DNA of 64,000 nucleotides from CAJXMH01 sp964001305 (GCA_964001305.1 CAXFAI010000029.1:62001-126000), one strand, 5' to 3'. Positions 40,668 to 50,323 are shown, numbered from the stretch's first letter. Notes: generated by a model not told the origin, from the letters alone. Program-made: numbers and translations.

Positions 40668-42205
40668 TAGCCGAGTTTCTCAATTCCTATTTGCATTCTT
40701 TCTAAGGCTTCTTCTTTTCCAAGCAAAGCAGTAATAGCAAACATACTTGGGCCCATTCCTTGCCCTGTTAGCAGTAATCTAAACAAAGGCAACACTCTTC
40801 CTATTCCCAATTCCTTTTCTTCTAAAAAGCTTTTAAACGAATCTTCAACACTTTGGTCTGTAAAATCAGATACTTCCGCCAATCGGGCTTTCCACTCTTG
40901 CATTAAGGCAGCACTATCCTCTTTCCACTTTTTCTTAGCCGTTTTCTCATCATATTCTGCTGGTCGTTCAAATAGATAAGAACCTTCTACAGGAATATCC
41001 TTTAAGAAAGTAGCACGCTCTTTCATTAAACCACATACCGTAGTTAAGTAGTCCTTGTCTTTGCCAGAAATTAACGCCTTTTCTTCTCCTAACTTCATCA
41101 ACTCTTCCGCTAGTTCAGCATTATCTTTTGCTCTTAAGTATTGTTGGTTATACCATTTTGCTTTTTCTGGATCGTATTTCGCCCCAGCTTTTCCTACTCT
41201 TTCTATACTAAAGGCCTCAACTAACTCTTCTAAGCTAAACAGCTCTTGGTTTGTCCCAGGATTCCAACCTAAAAAGGCAAGAATGTTGATAAATGCTTCT
41301 GGATAATAACCCTTTTCACGGTAACCAGAAGAAACTTCTCCTGAACTTGGGTCGTGCCATTCTAGCGGAAATACAGGAAATCCTAATTTATCACCATCTC
41401 GTTTGCTCAATTTTCCATTTCCGTTTGGCTTTAACAACAAAGGAAGGTGAGCAAATTCTGGCATGGTTTCACTCCAGCCAAAAGCTTCGTATAACAATAC
41501 ATGAAGTGGAGCAGATGGCAACCACTCTTCTCCCCGAATAACGTGAGTGATTTGCATCAAATGGTCGTCTACAATATTTGCCAGATGGTAAGTTGGCATT
41601 CCATCGGCTTTAAAAAGTACTTTATCATCTAGATTCGACGTATGCACAACAACCCATCCACGAACCATGTCTTTGAACTTAACTTCTTCATTCCTTGGTA
41701 TTTTAATGCGAATCACATAAGGGTCTCCATTTTCCAAACGTTTCTCAACCTCTTCTTGTGGTAAAGAAAGTGAATTCTTCATTCGCTCTCTTGTAATGGC
41801 ATTGTATTGTGGGGCAGCTACTCCTGCCTTTTTTAAGTTTTCACGCATTTCTTCCAATTCCTCAGCAGTATCAAAAGCATAGTAAGCTTTTCCTTCTTCT
41901 ACCAATTGCATGGCATACTTGCGGTATATGTCTTGTCCCTTTCTTTCAGATTGTCGGTAGGGACCTAAATCACCTCCATAACCTTGCCCTTCGTTTGGAA
42001 TAATTCCACACCATTTTAGTGACTCGGCAATGTAAGCTTCCGCACCTTCTACATATCTAGTTTGATCAGTATCTTCAATTCTTAGAATAAAATCACCTCC
42101 ATGCTTTTTCGCAAAAAGGTAATTATACAAAGCGGTTCTAACTCCACCCATGTGCAAAGGGCCTGTTGGACTTGGAGCAAATCTGGTACGTACTTTTCGA
42201 CTCAT
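40667..42205 (-). CDS. gltX: Glutamyl-tRNA synthetase
   Basis: 512 residues, class I synthetase. The HIGH-type motif is in RFAPSPTGPLHMGGVRTALY, followed by FILRIEDTDQTRYVEGAE. The KMSKS loop is KLSKRDGDKLG. The anticodon-binding domain fills the last 150 residues. A gatA gene in the same window suggests that the organism uses the indirect Gln-tRNA route, so this enzyme may also charge tRNA-Gln. First gene of the gltX-folB operon, with a -7 element at 42234-42241. Confidence 0.97.
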   Translation of the reverse strand: MSRKVRTRFAPSPTGPLHMGGVRTALYNYLFAKKHGGDFILRIEDTDQTRYVEGAEAYIAESLKWCGIIPNEGQGYGGDLGPYRQSERKGQDIYRKYAMQLVEEGKAYYAFDTAEELEEMRENLKKAGVAAPQYNAITRERMKNSLSLPQEEVEKRLENGDPYVIRIKIPRNEEVKFKDMVRGWVVVHTSNLDDKVLFKADGMPTYHLANIVDDHLMQITHVIRGEEWLPSAPLHVLLYEAFGWSETMPEFAHLPLLLKPNGNGKLSKRDGDKLGFPVFPLEWHDPSSGEVSSGYREKGYYPEAFINILAFLGWNPGTNQELFSLEELVEAFSIERVGKAGAKYDPEKAKWYNQQYLRAKDNAELAEELMKLGEEKALISGKDKDYLTTVCGLMKERATFLKDIPVEGSYLFERPAEYDEKTAKKKWKEDSAALMQEWKARLAEVSDFTDQSVEDSFKSFLEEKELGIGRVLPLFRLLLTGQGMGPSMFAITALLGKEEALERMQIGIEKLG

Positions 42206-42233
42206 TTTATTCTCGTATTTCTTTTTCGGGCTG

Positions 42234-42241
42234 CAAAGGTA
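42234..42241 (-). promoter_or_regulatory. -7 element (TACCTTTG) of gltX
   Basis: A perfect minus-strand TAnnTTTG, 28 nt before the gltX ATG. It is part of a tight divergent promoter region with the methyltransferase gene. Confidence 0.6.
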
Positions 42242-42265
42242 AAATTTCTACCTGTTTCTTTTCCC

Positions 42266-42273
42266 TAAGTTTG
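42266..42273 (+). promoter_or_regulatory. -7 element (TAAGTTTG) of the methyltransferase gene
   Basis: A perfect TAnnTTTG with only 6 nt before the ATG at 42280, consistent with a leaderless transcript. Confidence 0.55.
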
Positions 42274-42279
42274 CAGTAA

Positions 42280-43176
42280 ATGCGACCTAACACCCATAAA
42301 AAGAAAGACAACAGACCCACTTTTGTTTCCAACACCCAAGGATTGGATTACGAATTGTTGGATTGTGGCAACCAAAGAAAACTAGAACGTTTTGGAACGA
42401 TTGTTTTAAACCGACCCGAAGTTGAAGCAAAATGGTCGCCTAAACTTTCTAAAGAAAGGTGGAAGACTGCAGACTGGTACTTTTTTGAAGAAAAGGGAAA
42501 AAAAGGAGAGTGGAAAGCAAATGGAAATCCTGCCAAATTATGGTATGTTAATTACCAATTGCCACATGCCAAGTTGAAGTTTAAGCTAGAATTAACCAAC
42601 TTTAAACATATTGGTCTTTTTCCTGAACAAGCTGAAAATTGGCGATTTATTCAGGCAAAGCTTTCTAAAATTAGAGGTAAAAAAAAGGTACTGAATCTTT
42701 TTGCCTACACTGGAGCTGCCAGTATTGTAAGCGCAGCATGTGGAGCAGAAGTAACCAATGTAGATTCTGTAAAACAAGTGTTAAACTGGGCAAGAGAAAA
42801 TGCACAACTTAACCAAGAGGAAAAAATTAGGTGGATTTTAGAAGATGCCAGAAAATACGTAGACAAAGCCATTCGAAGAGGAGAAAACTATGATGGCATT
42901 ATACTTGACCCACCTGCCTTTGGCTATGGATCTAAAAAAGAAGTTTGGAAACTTGAGCGAGATTTGCAGCCCTTGCTCTCCAAGGTAAGTCAGTTGTTAA
43001 AAAGCAAATCTTCTTTTTTAATTCTAAACACCTATTCACCCAAGTTGAAAGTAGAAGACTTAAAAGAAATTGTATCTCAAGTAAAAGCCTTTCCAAATCA
43101 CTATTCTTTAAACGAATTAGGACTTACTACTTCCCATAAACAATCTTTAACAGTCGGACAGTTAGTGCGTTTTTGA
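42280..43176 (+). CDS. Class I SAM-dependent methyltransferase (RlmI-like)
   Basis: 298 residues. The N-terminal region DYELLDCGNQRKLERFG and the RPEVEAKW segment resemble RlmI/RlmL-type rRNA cytosine methyltransferases. The SAM site is VLNLFAYTGAASIVSAACGA with the acidic end of strand 2 (VTNVDSV). The catalytic-like loop is ILDPPAFGYGSK, close to the NPPY/DPP motif of nucleic-acid methylases. An RNA substrate is therefore likely but unproven. Divergent from gltX with overlapping promoter region; probably leaderless. Confidence 0.75.
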   Translation: MRPNTHKKKDNRPTFVSNTQGLDYELLDCGNQRKLERFGTIVLNRPEVEAKWSPKLSKERWKTADWYFFEEKGKKGEWKANGNPAKLWYVNYQLPHAKLKFKLELTNFKHIGLFPEQAENWRFIQAKLSKIRGKKKVLNLFAYTGAASIVSAACGAEVTNVDSVKQVLNWARENAQLNQEEKIRWILEDARKYVDKAIRRGENYDGIILDPPAFGYGSKKEVWKLERDLQPLLSKVSQLLKSKSSFLILNTYSPKLKVEDLKEIVSQVKAFPNHYSLNELGLTTSHKQSLTVGQLVRF

Positions 43177-43224
43177 GCTTTGTTTTTTTGGGTAACTTCA
43201 TATTCCTAAAATGTAACGTCTTTT

Positions 43225-46200
43225 ATGAATCAAGACAACTATCATTTATTACTTAAGAAATTAGATGAGTTTAGCAGAAAGTATTATTTCAATTTGCTAA
43301 TTCGAGGTCTGATTTGGTTTCTATCACTTGGGCTTGCTTTGCTTTTAACCATCAGTGTTTTAGAGCACTATGGAAACTTCAGTTCCATTACAAGAACAGT
43401 AATATTTTATAGTAGTGCCTTTTTACTTCTTTTCATATTAACCACCTATATTGTAGTTCCTATTAGTAAGATCTTAAATCTTGGCAAAAGAATTAGCCAC
43501 GAGCAGGCCGCAGACATTATAGGAAAACACTTTACTGAAGTTAAAGATAAACTACTGAATGTTCTTCAACTAAAAGAAAGTGTAAACACCCAACAATCAG
43601 ATTTAATTGAGGCGAGTATTGCCCAAAAAGTAGAACAATTAAAGCCCATACCTTTTTCTCTTGCGATTGACTTTAAAGCAAACAAAAAGCATTTAAAATA
43701 CTTACTTCCACCACTTACAATAGTCTTGTGTCTTTTTCTATTTAGCCCTGAAGTAATTTCGGAAAGTACTAGTAGAATTGTAATGTATGGTGAAGAATTT
43801 GAACCAACTGCTCCTTACAGTATAGAAGTAAAAAACAAAAAACTAGAAGGATTTAAAAATGAAGACTTCTTACTAGAAGTTGAGCTTGTAGGAGACCAAC
43901 TACCTAATCTGTTTAAAATTGAGCTTGATGGAAAAAGCTTTTTGATGAATAAAGAAGGAAAAAATACTTTTAAGTATCACTTCAAAAATTTAAAGCAATC
44001 GATTGGATTTCGTTTGACAGATGGAGAGTTTACCTCAAAACAGCACATGCTTAATGTTTTACCTAAACCCAGTTTACTATCATTTGATGTTGCATTCAAG
44101 TTTCCTTCCTATTTAAAGAAAAAAGACCTTACACTTTCAAACACTGGAGACATTGAAATTCCACAAGGAACAGAAGTTACGTGGAATTTTGAAACAGCAG
44201 ATACAGAAAGTTTTCTTTTCCATTGGTCAGACAGTAGTGCTCAATTAATTCAAACAAAAGAGAACACATTTAGTCATAAACAACGGTTTATGAAAGGGGG
44301 GAAATACGGTTTGAGCAGTGCAAATAGCTATCTAAAACATGAAGACACTTTGTATTATTCGATAAGCGTTATTCCTGATAGAAGACCAAGTATTGAATTA
44401 GATGTAAAACAAGATTCACTTGATAATAAAACACTCTACTTTAAAGGTTTTGTGAAAGACGATTATGGCTTTAGCCGATTGATGTTTCATGCCGAAAAGG
44501 ACAAGGATACAAGTAATAACCCTAAACAAATTCATATTGAAATTCCCATCAACAAAAGCTTACCCCAAACCGATTATTATCATAGCTTAAATCTAAATCA
44601 GTTTGAATTGGGCCCGAACGAGGCGGTTACTTATTACTTTGAAATTTTGGATAATGATGGAGTAAACGGCTCAAAATCTGCGAGAACACCATTACTTAGC
44701 TTTAAAGCACCTTCAAGAACTGAACTTCAAGAACAAGAAAATGAAAGCAATAAAGAAATTAAAAAAGAGCTAGAAGAAAACATAAAACTTAGTCAAGAAA
44801 TAAAGAAAGACCTAGAGAGTCTAAAAGAGAAAGTGTTAACTAAAAAGGAGCTTGGTTTTCAAGAGAAAAAACAAATTAAAGAATTGCTTAAAAAACAAAA
44901 GCAATTGAAACAGAACATGCAAGATGTAAATCAGAAGAACAAACAAAAAAATCAGTTACAAAATGACTTTTCTCCAATGTCTGAAGAATTACTAAAAAAA
45001 CAGGAGCAGTTGCAAGAACTGTTTGAAAAAGTAATGAGTGACGAAATGAAAGAGCTTATGGCAGAAATGGAGAAAATGATGGAAAAAATGGATGACAAAA
45101 AGCTTATGGAACAGCTTGAAAAGATGGAGCTCAGCAATGAAGATGTAGAAAAAAAACTTGATAGAAATCTTGAACTTTTTAAGCAACTAGAAGTTGAAAA
45201 ACAATTAAAGGACGCACAAGACAAACTGAATAAACTGAGAGAAGAGCAAGCCCAAATACAAAAAGAAACCGAAGACAAAAACTCCAATACTGAAGAATTA
45301 AAAGAAAAACAGGAAGAACAGAATAAAGAATTTGAGTCTCTTAAAAAAGATTTATCTGAGCTTAAAAAGAAAAATGAAGAGTTAGAAGAGCCTTTTAAAA
45401 TGGAGGACACTGAGAGTTTAGAGGATCAGATAAAAAACGACATGAAAGAAAGCGCCCAAAGTTTGGGAGACAAAAAGAAGAAAAAGGCCTCTGAAAGTCA
45501 GGAAAACGCTGAAGAAGGAATGGAAAAACTTTCCAATGAACTCAGTAACATGCAAATGGAGATGGAGTCAAGTAATCAAGTTGAAAACTTAGAAGATTTA
45601 CGGGCACTTTTAGAAAACCTCATCACACTTTCCTTTGATCAGGAAAACATCATGGAAGATCTAAAAAAGATAGATAGAACAGACCCAAAATATGTTGAAT
45701 TGGCTCAAATGCAAAGTAAAATAAAAGATGATTCGAAGGTTGTTGAAGATTCGCTATTTGCATTGAGTAAAAGAGTTATTCAATTAGAAGCGATTGTTAA
45801 TCGCGAAATGACTCTAATCAATAGAAACATGGAAAAAGCCATCGACTTTTTGGGAGAAAGAAATACTGCTCAAGCAAATGCAAGGCAGCAGTTATCAATG
45901 ACTTCCATAAATAACTTGGCCTTGATATTAGATGAAGCGATTCAAAATATGCAAAAGCAAATGCAATCCATGATGCAAAGCAAAGGGGAGTGCAAAAAAC
46001 CTGGTTCTAAGCCAGGCGGCAAGCCTTCTGCAGGAGGTTTGAAAAAAATGCAACAGCAATTGCAAAAACAAATGGAGCAATTAAAGAAAGCAATGGAGCA
46101 AGGCAAACAACCTAATGGCAAGAAAGGGCAAGGTCAAATGGGTGGTCAATCACAAGGTGGCATGAGCAAGCAATTAGCCCAAATGGCTGCTAAACAAGCA

Positions 46201-46587
46201 GCCATTAGAAAGGCTTTAGAAGATTTACAAGAACAAATAGGTGAATCAAATTCGGACAATGGGGGTGGCAATTTGAAAAAAATTGGTGAGTTGATGGAAG
46301 AAAACGAAACAGACCTAGTTAATAAAAGAATAACAAACGAAACCATACTTAGACAGCAAGAAATTTTAACTAGACTCTTGCAGTCTGAAAAAGCTGAACG
46401 AGAAAGAGAAAAAGACCCTAAAAGAGAAGCCATTGAAAACCAAAATAGCTTTTCACGAAACCCAAATGAGTTTTTTGAGTATAATAGGCGGAAAGAAAAT
46501 GAAATTGAGCTTTTAAGAACGATTCCTCCTAAATTTAACTCGTTTTATAAAAGCAAAGTCACAGACTACTTTAACCTAGCTAAATAA
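43225..46587 (+). CDS. DUF4175-family membrane protein with a long coiled coil
   Basis: 1120 residues. Three membrane helices (about 25-45, 57-80, 154-170) in the N-terminal 170 residues (FNLLIRGLIWFLSLGLALLL) begin as in the DUF4175 family. A beta-rich periplasmic part (to about 500) follows, then a coiled coil of about 350 residues extremely rich in Glu, Lys, Leu and Met. The C-terminal third has a Gln/Met/Gly/Lys-rich linker (MQKQMQSMM, KPGGKPSAGGLKKM). The family is widespread in this phylum, function unknown. The RsbW-like gene begins directly after its stop codon (0 bp gap), followed by ybeY, mnmG. Confidence 0.8.
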   Translation: MNQDNYHLLLKKLDEFSRKYYFNLLIRGLIWFLSLGLALLLTISVLEHYGNFSSITRTVIFYSSAFLLLFILTTYIVVPISKILNLGKRISHEQAADIIGKHFTEVKDKLLNVLQLKESVNTQQSDLIEASIAQKVEQLKPIPFSLAIDFKANKKHLKYLLPPLTIVLCLFLFSPEVISESTSRIVMYGEEFEPTAPYSIEVKNKKLEGFKNEDFLLEVELVGDQLPNLFKIELDGKSFLMNKEGKNTFKYHFKNLKQSIGFRLTDGEFTSKQHMLNVLPKPSLLSFDVAFKFPSYLKKKDLTLSNTGDIEIPQGTEVTWNFETADTESFLFHWSDSSAQLIQTKENTFSHKQRFMKGGKYGLSSANSYLKHEDTLYYSISVIPDRRPSIELDVKQDSLDNKTLYFKGFVKDDYGFSRLMFHAEKDKDTSNNPKQIHIEIPINKSLPQTDYYHSLNLNQFELGPNEAVTYYFEILDNDGVNGSKSARTPLLSFKAPSRTELQEQENESNKEIKKELEENIKLSQEIKKDLESLKEKVLTKKELGFQEKKQIKELLKKQKQLKQNMQDVNQKNKQKNQLQNDFSPMSEELLKKQEQLQELFEKVMSDEMKELMAEMEKMMEKMDDKKLMEQLEKMELSNEDVEKKLDRNLELFKQLEVEKQLKDAQDKLNKLREEQAQIQKETEDKNSNTEELKEKQEEQNKEFESLKKDLSELKKKNEELEEPFKMEDTESLEDQIKNDMKESAQSLGDKKKKKASESQENAEEGMEKLSNELSNMQMEMESSNQVENLEDLRALLENLITLSFDQENIMEDLKKIDRTDPKYVELAQMQSKIKDDSKVVEDSLFALSKRVIQLEAIVNREMTLINRNMEKAIDFLGERNTAQANARQQLSMTSINNLALILDEAIQNMQKQMQSMMQSKGECKKPGSKPGGKPSAGGLKKMQQQLQKQMEQLKKAMEQGKQPNGKKGQGQMGGQSQGGMSKQLAQMAAKQAAIRKALEDLQEQIGESNSDNGGGNLKKIGELMEENETDLVNKRITNETILRQQEILTRLLQSEKAEREREKDPKREAIENQNSFSRNPNEFFEYNRRKENEIELLRTIPPKFNSFYKSKVTDYFNLAK

Positions 46588-46998
46588 ATGACATCTAACG
46601 ATCAAATACAGATTCATAAGTTGCCCTCTTCTATTGAATCTATTGCCGCTGTAGAAGGCATAATTGATAGAATAAGAGAACAATATCGAATTCCCGAAGA
46701 GCTTTATGGAAACATACTGGTCTCACTTACTGAGGCCGCTAATAACTCTATTCGTCATGGGAATTTATCTGACGAATCCAAACACATTGAAATCGAATTT
46801 GAAACCAACCCCAAACAACTCACTTTTACAGTAAAAGATCAAGGCAAAGGGTTTGACTTTAATAGCGTACCTGACCCAACTTTAGAGGAGAATATTGACA
46901 AACCATTTGGTAGAGGAATATTCATTATGAAAAGCCTTTCTGATGAGGTTGAATTCGAAAATGAAGGTTCAATTGTTCGTTTAGTATTTAATAGATAG
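46588..46998 (+). CDS. RsbW-like ATP-binding protein (HATPase_c_2)
   Basis: 136 residues with the Bergerat ATP fold: N-box SLTEAANNSIRHGN, G1 VKDQGKGFDF, G2 GRGIFIMKSLSDEVEF. Such proteins act as serine kinases of anti-sigma-antagonists (RsbW/SpoIIAB) or as free regulatory kinases. No antagonist gene (STAS domain) is nearby. Its ATG follows the DUF4175 stop directly, a strongly coupled pair whose meaning is unknown. Confidence 0.85.
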   Translation: MTSNDQIQIHKLPSSIESIAAVEGIIDRIREQYRIPEELYGNILVSLTEAANNSIRHGNLSDESKHIEIEFETNPKQLTFTVKDQGKGFDFNSVPDPTLEENIDKPFGRGIFIMKSLSDEVEFENEGSIVRLVFNR

Positions 46999-47005
46999 AA
47001 CTGTT

Positions 47006-47425
47006 TTGATACATTTTCACTTTGAAGATATTGACCTCAATATCAAAAATTTAAACACCAAAAAAGAGTGGATAAAGCAAGTAATTGATCAAAAAGGCAG
47101 TTCAACAGGAGAGCTAAACATTATATTCTGTAGTGATAAATATCTACTTAGCATTAATCAAGAGCATTTAAACCACAATTACTATACTGACATAATCACT
47201 TTTGATTATGTAAATGAGCATATTATTTCAGGAGATTTATTCATAAGTCTTGAACGTATTAAAGATAATGCAGAGAACCTTTCCACATCCTTCAATGACG
47301 AACTAGACCGTGTTATAATACATGGCGTATTACACTTACTAGGACACAAAGACAAGACCGAGGCAGACAAGCTTAAAATCAGAGCTGAAGAGGATTTTTG
47401 CTTAACTTTGCGACCTCTTAAATAG
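47006..47425 (+). CDS. ybeY: Endoribonuclease YbeY (rRNA maturation)
   Basis: 139 residues from a TTG start (MIHFHFEDI). The zinc motif HGVLHLLGH followed by KDKTEAD is the HxxxHxxxxxH of YbeY. ILSINQEHLNHNYYTDIITFDY matches the substrate part. It processes the 16S rRNA 3' end and acts in ribosome quality control. It starts 7 bp after the RsbW-like gene; the first parS site lies 4 bp past its stop. Confidence 0.92.
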   Translation: MIHFHFEDIDLNIKNLNTKKEWIKQVIDQKGSSTGELNIIFCSDKYLLSINQEHLNHNYYTDIITFDYVNEHIISGDLFISLERIKDNAENLSTSFNDELDRVIIHGVLHLLGHKDKTEADKLKIRAEEDFCLTLRPLK

Positions 47426-47429
47426 ATAT

Positions 47430-47445
47430 TGTTCCACGTGAAACT
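47430..47445. promoter_or_regulatory. parS site (ParB binding), upstream of mnmG
   Basis: TGTTCCACGTGAAACT, 15 of 16 identical to the bacterial parS consensus TGTTCCACGTGAAACA. It lies between ybeY and mnmG. Confidence 0.88.
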
Positions 47446-47453
47446 TATTGCAA

Positions 47454-49313
47454 ATGCTCAGCGAATATGATGTTATAGTTGTAGGCGGTGGTCATGCTGG
47501 TTGTGAAGCAACTGCTGCCGCTGCAAATACTGGTTCCAAAACACTATTGGTTACAATGAATATGAGCACAATTGCTCAAATGTCATGTAACCCTGCTATG
47601 GGAGGTGTTGCAAAAGGTCAAATAGTACGTGAAATTGATGCTATGGGCGGATATAGTGGCATTGTATCAGATAAAACAGCCATTCAATTTAGAATGCTAA
47701 ACCTATCTAAGGGTCCAGCTATGTGGAGTCCAAGAGTACAATCAGATCGATGGTTATTTGCACAAGAATGGAGACTAATGTTAGAGCAAACTCCAAACGT
47801 AGATTTTTGGCAAGATACGGTAACAGGCTTAATTGTTAAAGATGGAAAAGTAAGGGGAGTAAAAACATCTCTAGGACTAACCATAGAAAGCAAAGCAGTA
47901 GTGCTAACAAATGGCACCTTTCTAAATGGATTAATTCATATTGGAGATAAAAACTTTGGCGGAGGTAGGGCTGCAGAAAGAAATTCAACCGGAATTACAG
48001 AAGAGCTCATTGATCTCGGTTTTGATCATGGAAGAATGAAAACTGGGACACCTCCTCGAGTTGACGCTAGGTCTTTAAACTTTGACTTAATGGAAGAGCA
48101 AAAAGGAGATGAATATCCATCTAAATTTTCTTTTACCAATACAACTCCATTAAAAAAGCAAAAGAGCTGCCATATAACCTATACCAACCAAAATGTCCAT
48201 GAGATTCTAAAATCTGGTTTAGATCGATCGCCAATGTTTAGTGGGTCTATTGAAGGTACAGGACCAAGATACTGCCCTTCAATTGAAGAAAAGATTGACC
48301 GTTTCTCTGAAAGAGATAGACACCAAGTATTTGTAGAGCCAGAAGGATGGGATACCATTGAAATATATGTAAATGGTTTTTCTACTAGTCTTCCAATGGA
48401 CATACAGATAAAAGCCATTAAACAAATAAAAGGTTTTGAAAATGTAAAACTCTTTAGACCTGGCTATGCAATTGAATATGATTATTTTCCACCAACTCAA
48501 TTAAAACATACTTTAGAGACCAAACTAGTAGAAAACCTATATTTTGCAGGTCAGATAAACGGAACTACCGGTTATGAGGAAGCAGCAGGTCAAGGATTAA
48601 TGGCTGGACTAAATGCAAGCCTAAAAACGCAAGAAAAAGAATCACTAATCTTGAAACGAGATGAAGCTTACATTGGAGTTTTAATTGACGACCTGATTAC
48701 AAAAGGTACTAAAGAACCATATAGAATGTTTACTTCAAGAGCTGAATATCGAATTTTGCTTAGACAAGACAATGCAGACCAACGTTTAACTGCAATTTCA
48801 CATAGTGTTGGTCTCGCTAGTAAAGAGCGCCTAAATGAAGTTGAGAAAAAGATCAATGAAACAGAACTAATTCTAACTAAAATAAAAGAGGAAAGCATAT
48901 CTCCAAATGAAGTTAATCCATTTCTAGAATCCAAAGGTTCTAGCCCTATAAAACAAAAGGTAAAAATTTCAAGTTTAATTTCAAGACCACAAGTCTCTAT
49001 AAGTGACTTCAATAATACATCAATAGATAAAGTAAACCTCAGTTCTCATACAGCAGAAGCCATTCAGCAAGCTGAAATTAAAATTAAATACGATGGCTAT
49101 ATAAGGCGAGAAAGAGATATGGCCGACAAAATGAAAAGATTAGAAGATATCTTTTTGAAAGAAGACTTTAACTATAGCAGCTTACAATCTTTATCTTCTG
49201 AGGCAAGAGAAAAACTTAATAAACTAAAACCCAAAACAATTGGTCAAGCCTCTAGAATTAGTGGCGTATCTCCATCAGACATTTCTGTATTACTTATTCA
49301 TTTTGGAAGATAA
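47454..49313 (+). CDS. mnmG: tRNA uridine-5-carboxymethylaminomethyl modification enzyme MnmG (GidA)
   Basis: 619 residues from the ATG at 47454; a TTG two codons earlier is possible. The FAD-binding motif VVGGGHAGCEA is at the start; MGGVAKGQIVREIDAMGG, LTNGTFLNGLIHIG, TPPRVDARS and the C-terminal domain (YDGYIRRERDMADKM, ASRISGVSPSDISVLLIHF) are family marks. MnmG with MnmE modifies the wobble uridine of several tRNAs. In many bacteria it sits near oriC, and here it is flanked by two parS sites, in line with that. Confidence 0.97.
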   Translation: MLSEYDVIVVGGGHAGCEATAAAANTGSKTLLVTMNMSTIAQMSCNPAMGGVAKGQIVREIDAMGGYSGIVSDKTAIQFRMLNLSKGPAMWSPRVQSDRWLFAQEWRLMLEQTPNVDFWQDTVTGLIVKDGKVRGVKTSLGLTIESKAVVLTNGTFLNGLIHIGDKNFGGGRAAERNSTGITEELIDLGFDHGRMKTGTPPRVDARSLNFDLMEEQKGDEYPSKFSFTNTTPLKKQKSCHITYTNQNVHEILKSGLDRSPMFSGSIEGTGPRYCPSIEEKIDRFSERDRHQVFVEPEGWDTIEIYVNGFSTSLPMDIQIKAIKQIKGFENVKLFRPGYAIEYDYFPPTQLKHTLETKLVENLYFAGQINGTTGYEEAAGQGLMAGLNASLKTQEKESLILKRDEAYIGVLIDDLITKGTKEPYRMFTSRAEYRILLRQDNADQRLTAISHSVGLASKERLNEVEKKINETELILTKIKEESISPNEVNPFLESKGSSPIKQKVKISSLISRPQVSISDFNNTSIDKVNLSSHTAEAIQQAEIKIKYDGYIRRERDMADKMKRLEDIFLKEDFNYSSLQSLSSEAREKLNKLKPKTIGQASRISGVSPSDISVLLIHFGR

Positions 49314-49319
49314 TACAAT

Positions 49320-49335
49320 TGTTCCACGTGAAACA
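49320..49335. promoter_or_regulatory. parS site (ParB binding), downstream of mnmG
   Basis: TGTTCCACGTGAAACA, a perfect 16/16 match to the parS consensus. It lies 6 bp after the mnmG stop codon and 4 bp before the next start codon. Confidence 0.95.
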
Positions 49336-49339
49336 TCCA

Positions 49340-50233
49340 ATGAAAAACTACACAAATTGCCCTATTTGCAAAGAGAGTAAATTTCACATAACACTTACTT
49401 GCAAAGACTATACTGTTTCTAAAAAAGAATTTAACATAACTCAATGTAATTCTTGTGGATTTGAATTCACCAACCCCATCCCATTAGAAAGCGAAATTGG
49501 CTCATATTATGAATCTGAAGAATATATTTCACATAGTAATACCTCAAAAGGCTTAATTAACAAACTATATCAAACTGTAAGAAGTCAAACCCTGAAAGAA
49601 AAAATAAACATTCTTAAGAATTTAAGCTCTAAAAGGGAACTATTAGATATCGGCTCAGGCACCGGCGAGTTTCTTAATGAAGCCAATAAAAGCAATTATA
49701 ATACAATAGGTATTGAGCCATCTAAAAAAGCTAGAGATAACTCAATAAAAAATTACAATCTAAATGTATCAGAAGAACCGTACTTAAAAGAACTAAAAGA
49801 TAATTCTTTTGATTTCATAACCATGTGGCATGTGTTAGAACATGTATATCATTTGAATGATAGAGTTAAAGAGATTTATAGACTGTTAAGTAATGGTGGC
49901 TTTGCCATTATTGCCGTACCAAACTGTGAATCATACGATGCAAAAAAATATAAAGAATATTGGGCCGCTTATGATTTACCAAGACACTTATATCATTTCA
50001 AACAAAAGGATATAACAAGTTTGTTTAAGCAAAATGGCTTTGAATATGTCAAAACTCTACCTATGAGATTTGATAGTTACTATGTGAGTATGCTAAGCGA
50101 AAAATATAAAAACAACTCTTTAGGATTAATAAAAGCATTTTATAATGGATTTATTTCAAACTTAAAAGCCTCAGCAGGTGGAACCCCAGGCTACTCTTCT
50201 CAAATTTATATTTTTCGTAAAACTGAAAAATAA
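49340..50233 (+). CDS. Class I SAM-dependent methyltransferase with N-terminal zinc ribbon
   Basis: 297 residues from the ATG at 49340. A longer frame would read through the parS site (giving MFHVKH), a known misannotation pattern, and is rejected. CxxC pairs in CPICKESK and CNSCGFEF form a zinc ribbon. The methyltransferase core shows LLDIGSGTGEFLNEA, TIGIEPSKKA, FDFITMWHVLEHV and LLSNGGFAIIAVPN. This fused type occurs in polysaccharide or lipid biosynthesis; the substrate is unknown. Base composition is more AT-rich than most neighbours. Confidence 0.82.
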   Translation: MKNYTNCPICKESKFHITLTCKDYTVSKKEFNITQCNSCGFEFTNPIPLESEIGSYYESEEYISHSNTSKGLINKLYQTVRSQTLKEKINILKNLSSKRELLDIGSGTGEFLNEANKSNYNTIGIEPSKKARDNSIKNYNLNVSEEPYLKELKDNSFDFITMWHVLEHVYHLNDRVKEIYRLLSNGGFAIIAVPNCESYDAKKYKEYWAAYDLPRHLYHFKQKDITSLFKQNGFEYVKTLPMRFDSYYVSMLSEKYKNNSLGLIKAFYNGFISNLKASAGGTPGYSSQIYIFRKTEK

Positions 50234-50323
50234 GCAAAATAGAGGCTTATAAAGAGATTAATTAACCCTATAACGCAAAGACCTTAGGTGTCGCTAAAAA
50301 ACCTATTAAAACTACTCTGTGTA

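Noticed and set aside
44952..45410. A 152-codon antisense frame rich in Ser and Phe.
   Set aside because: It is the mirror of the Glu/Lys-rich coiled-coil codons of the DUF4175 gene.
49319..49339. Start of the zinc-ribbon methyltransferase at a TTG reading MFHVKH.
   Set aside because: The codons are the parS site itself; the ATG at 49340 gives a normal start next to the zinc-ribbon cysteines.
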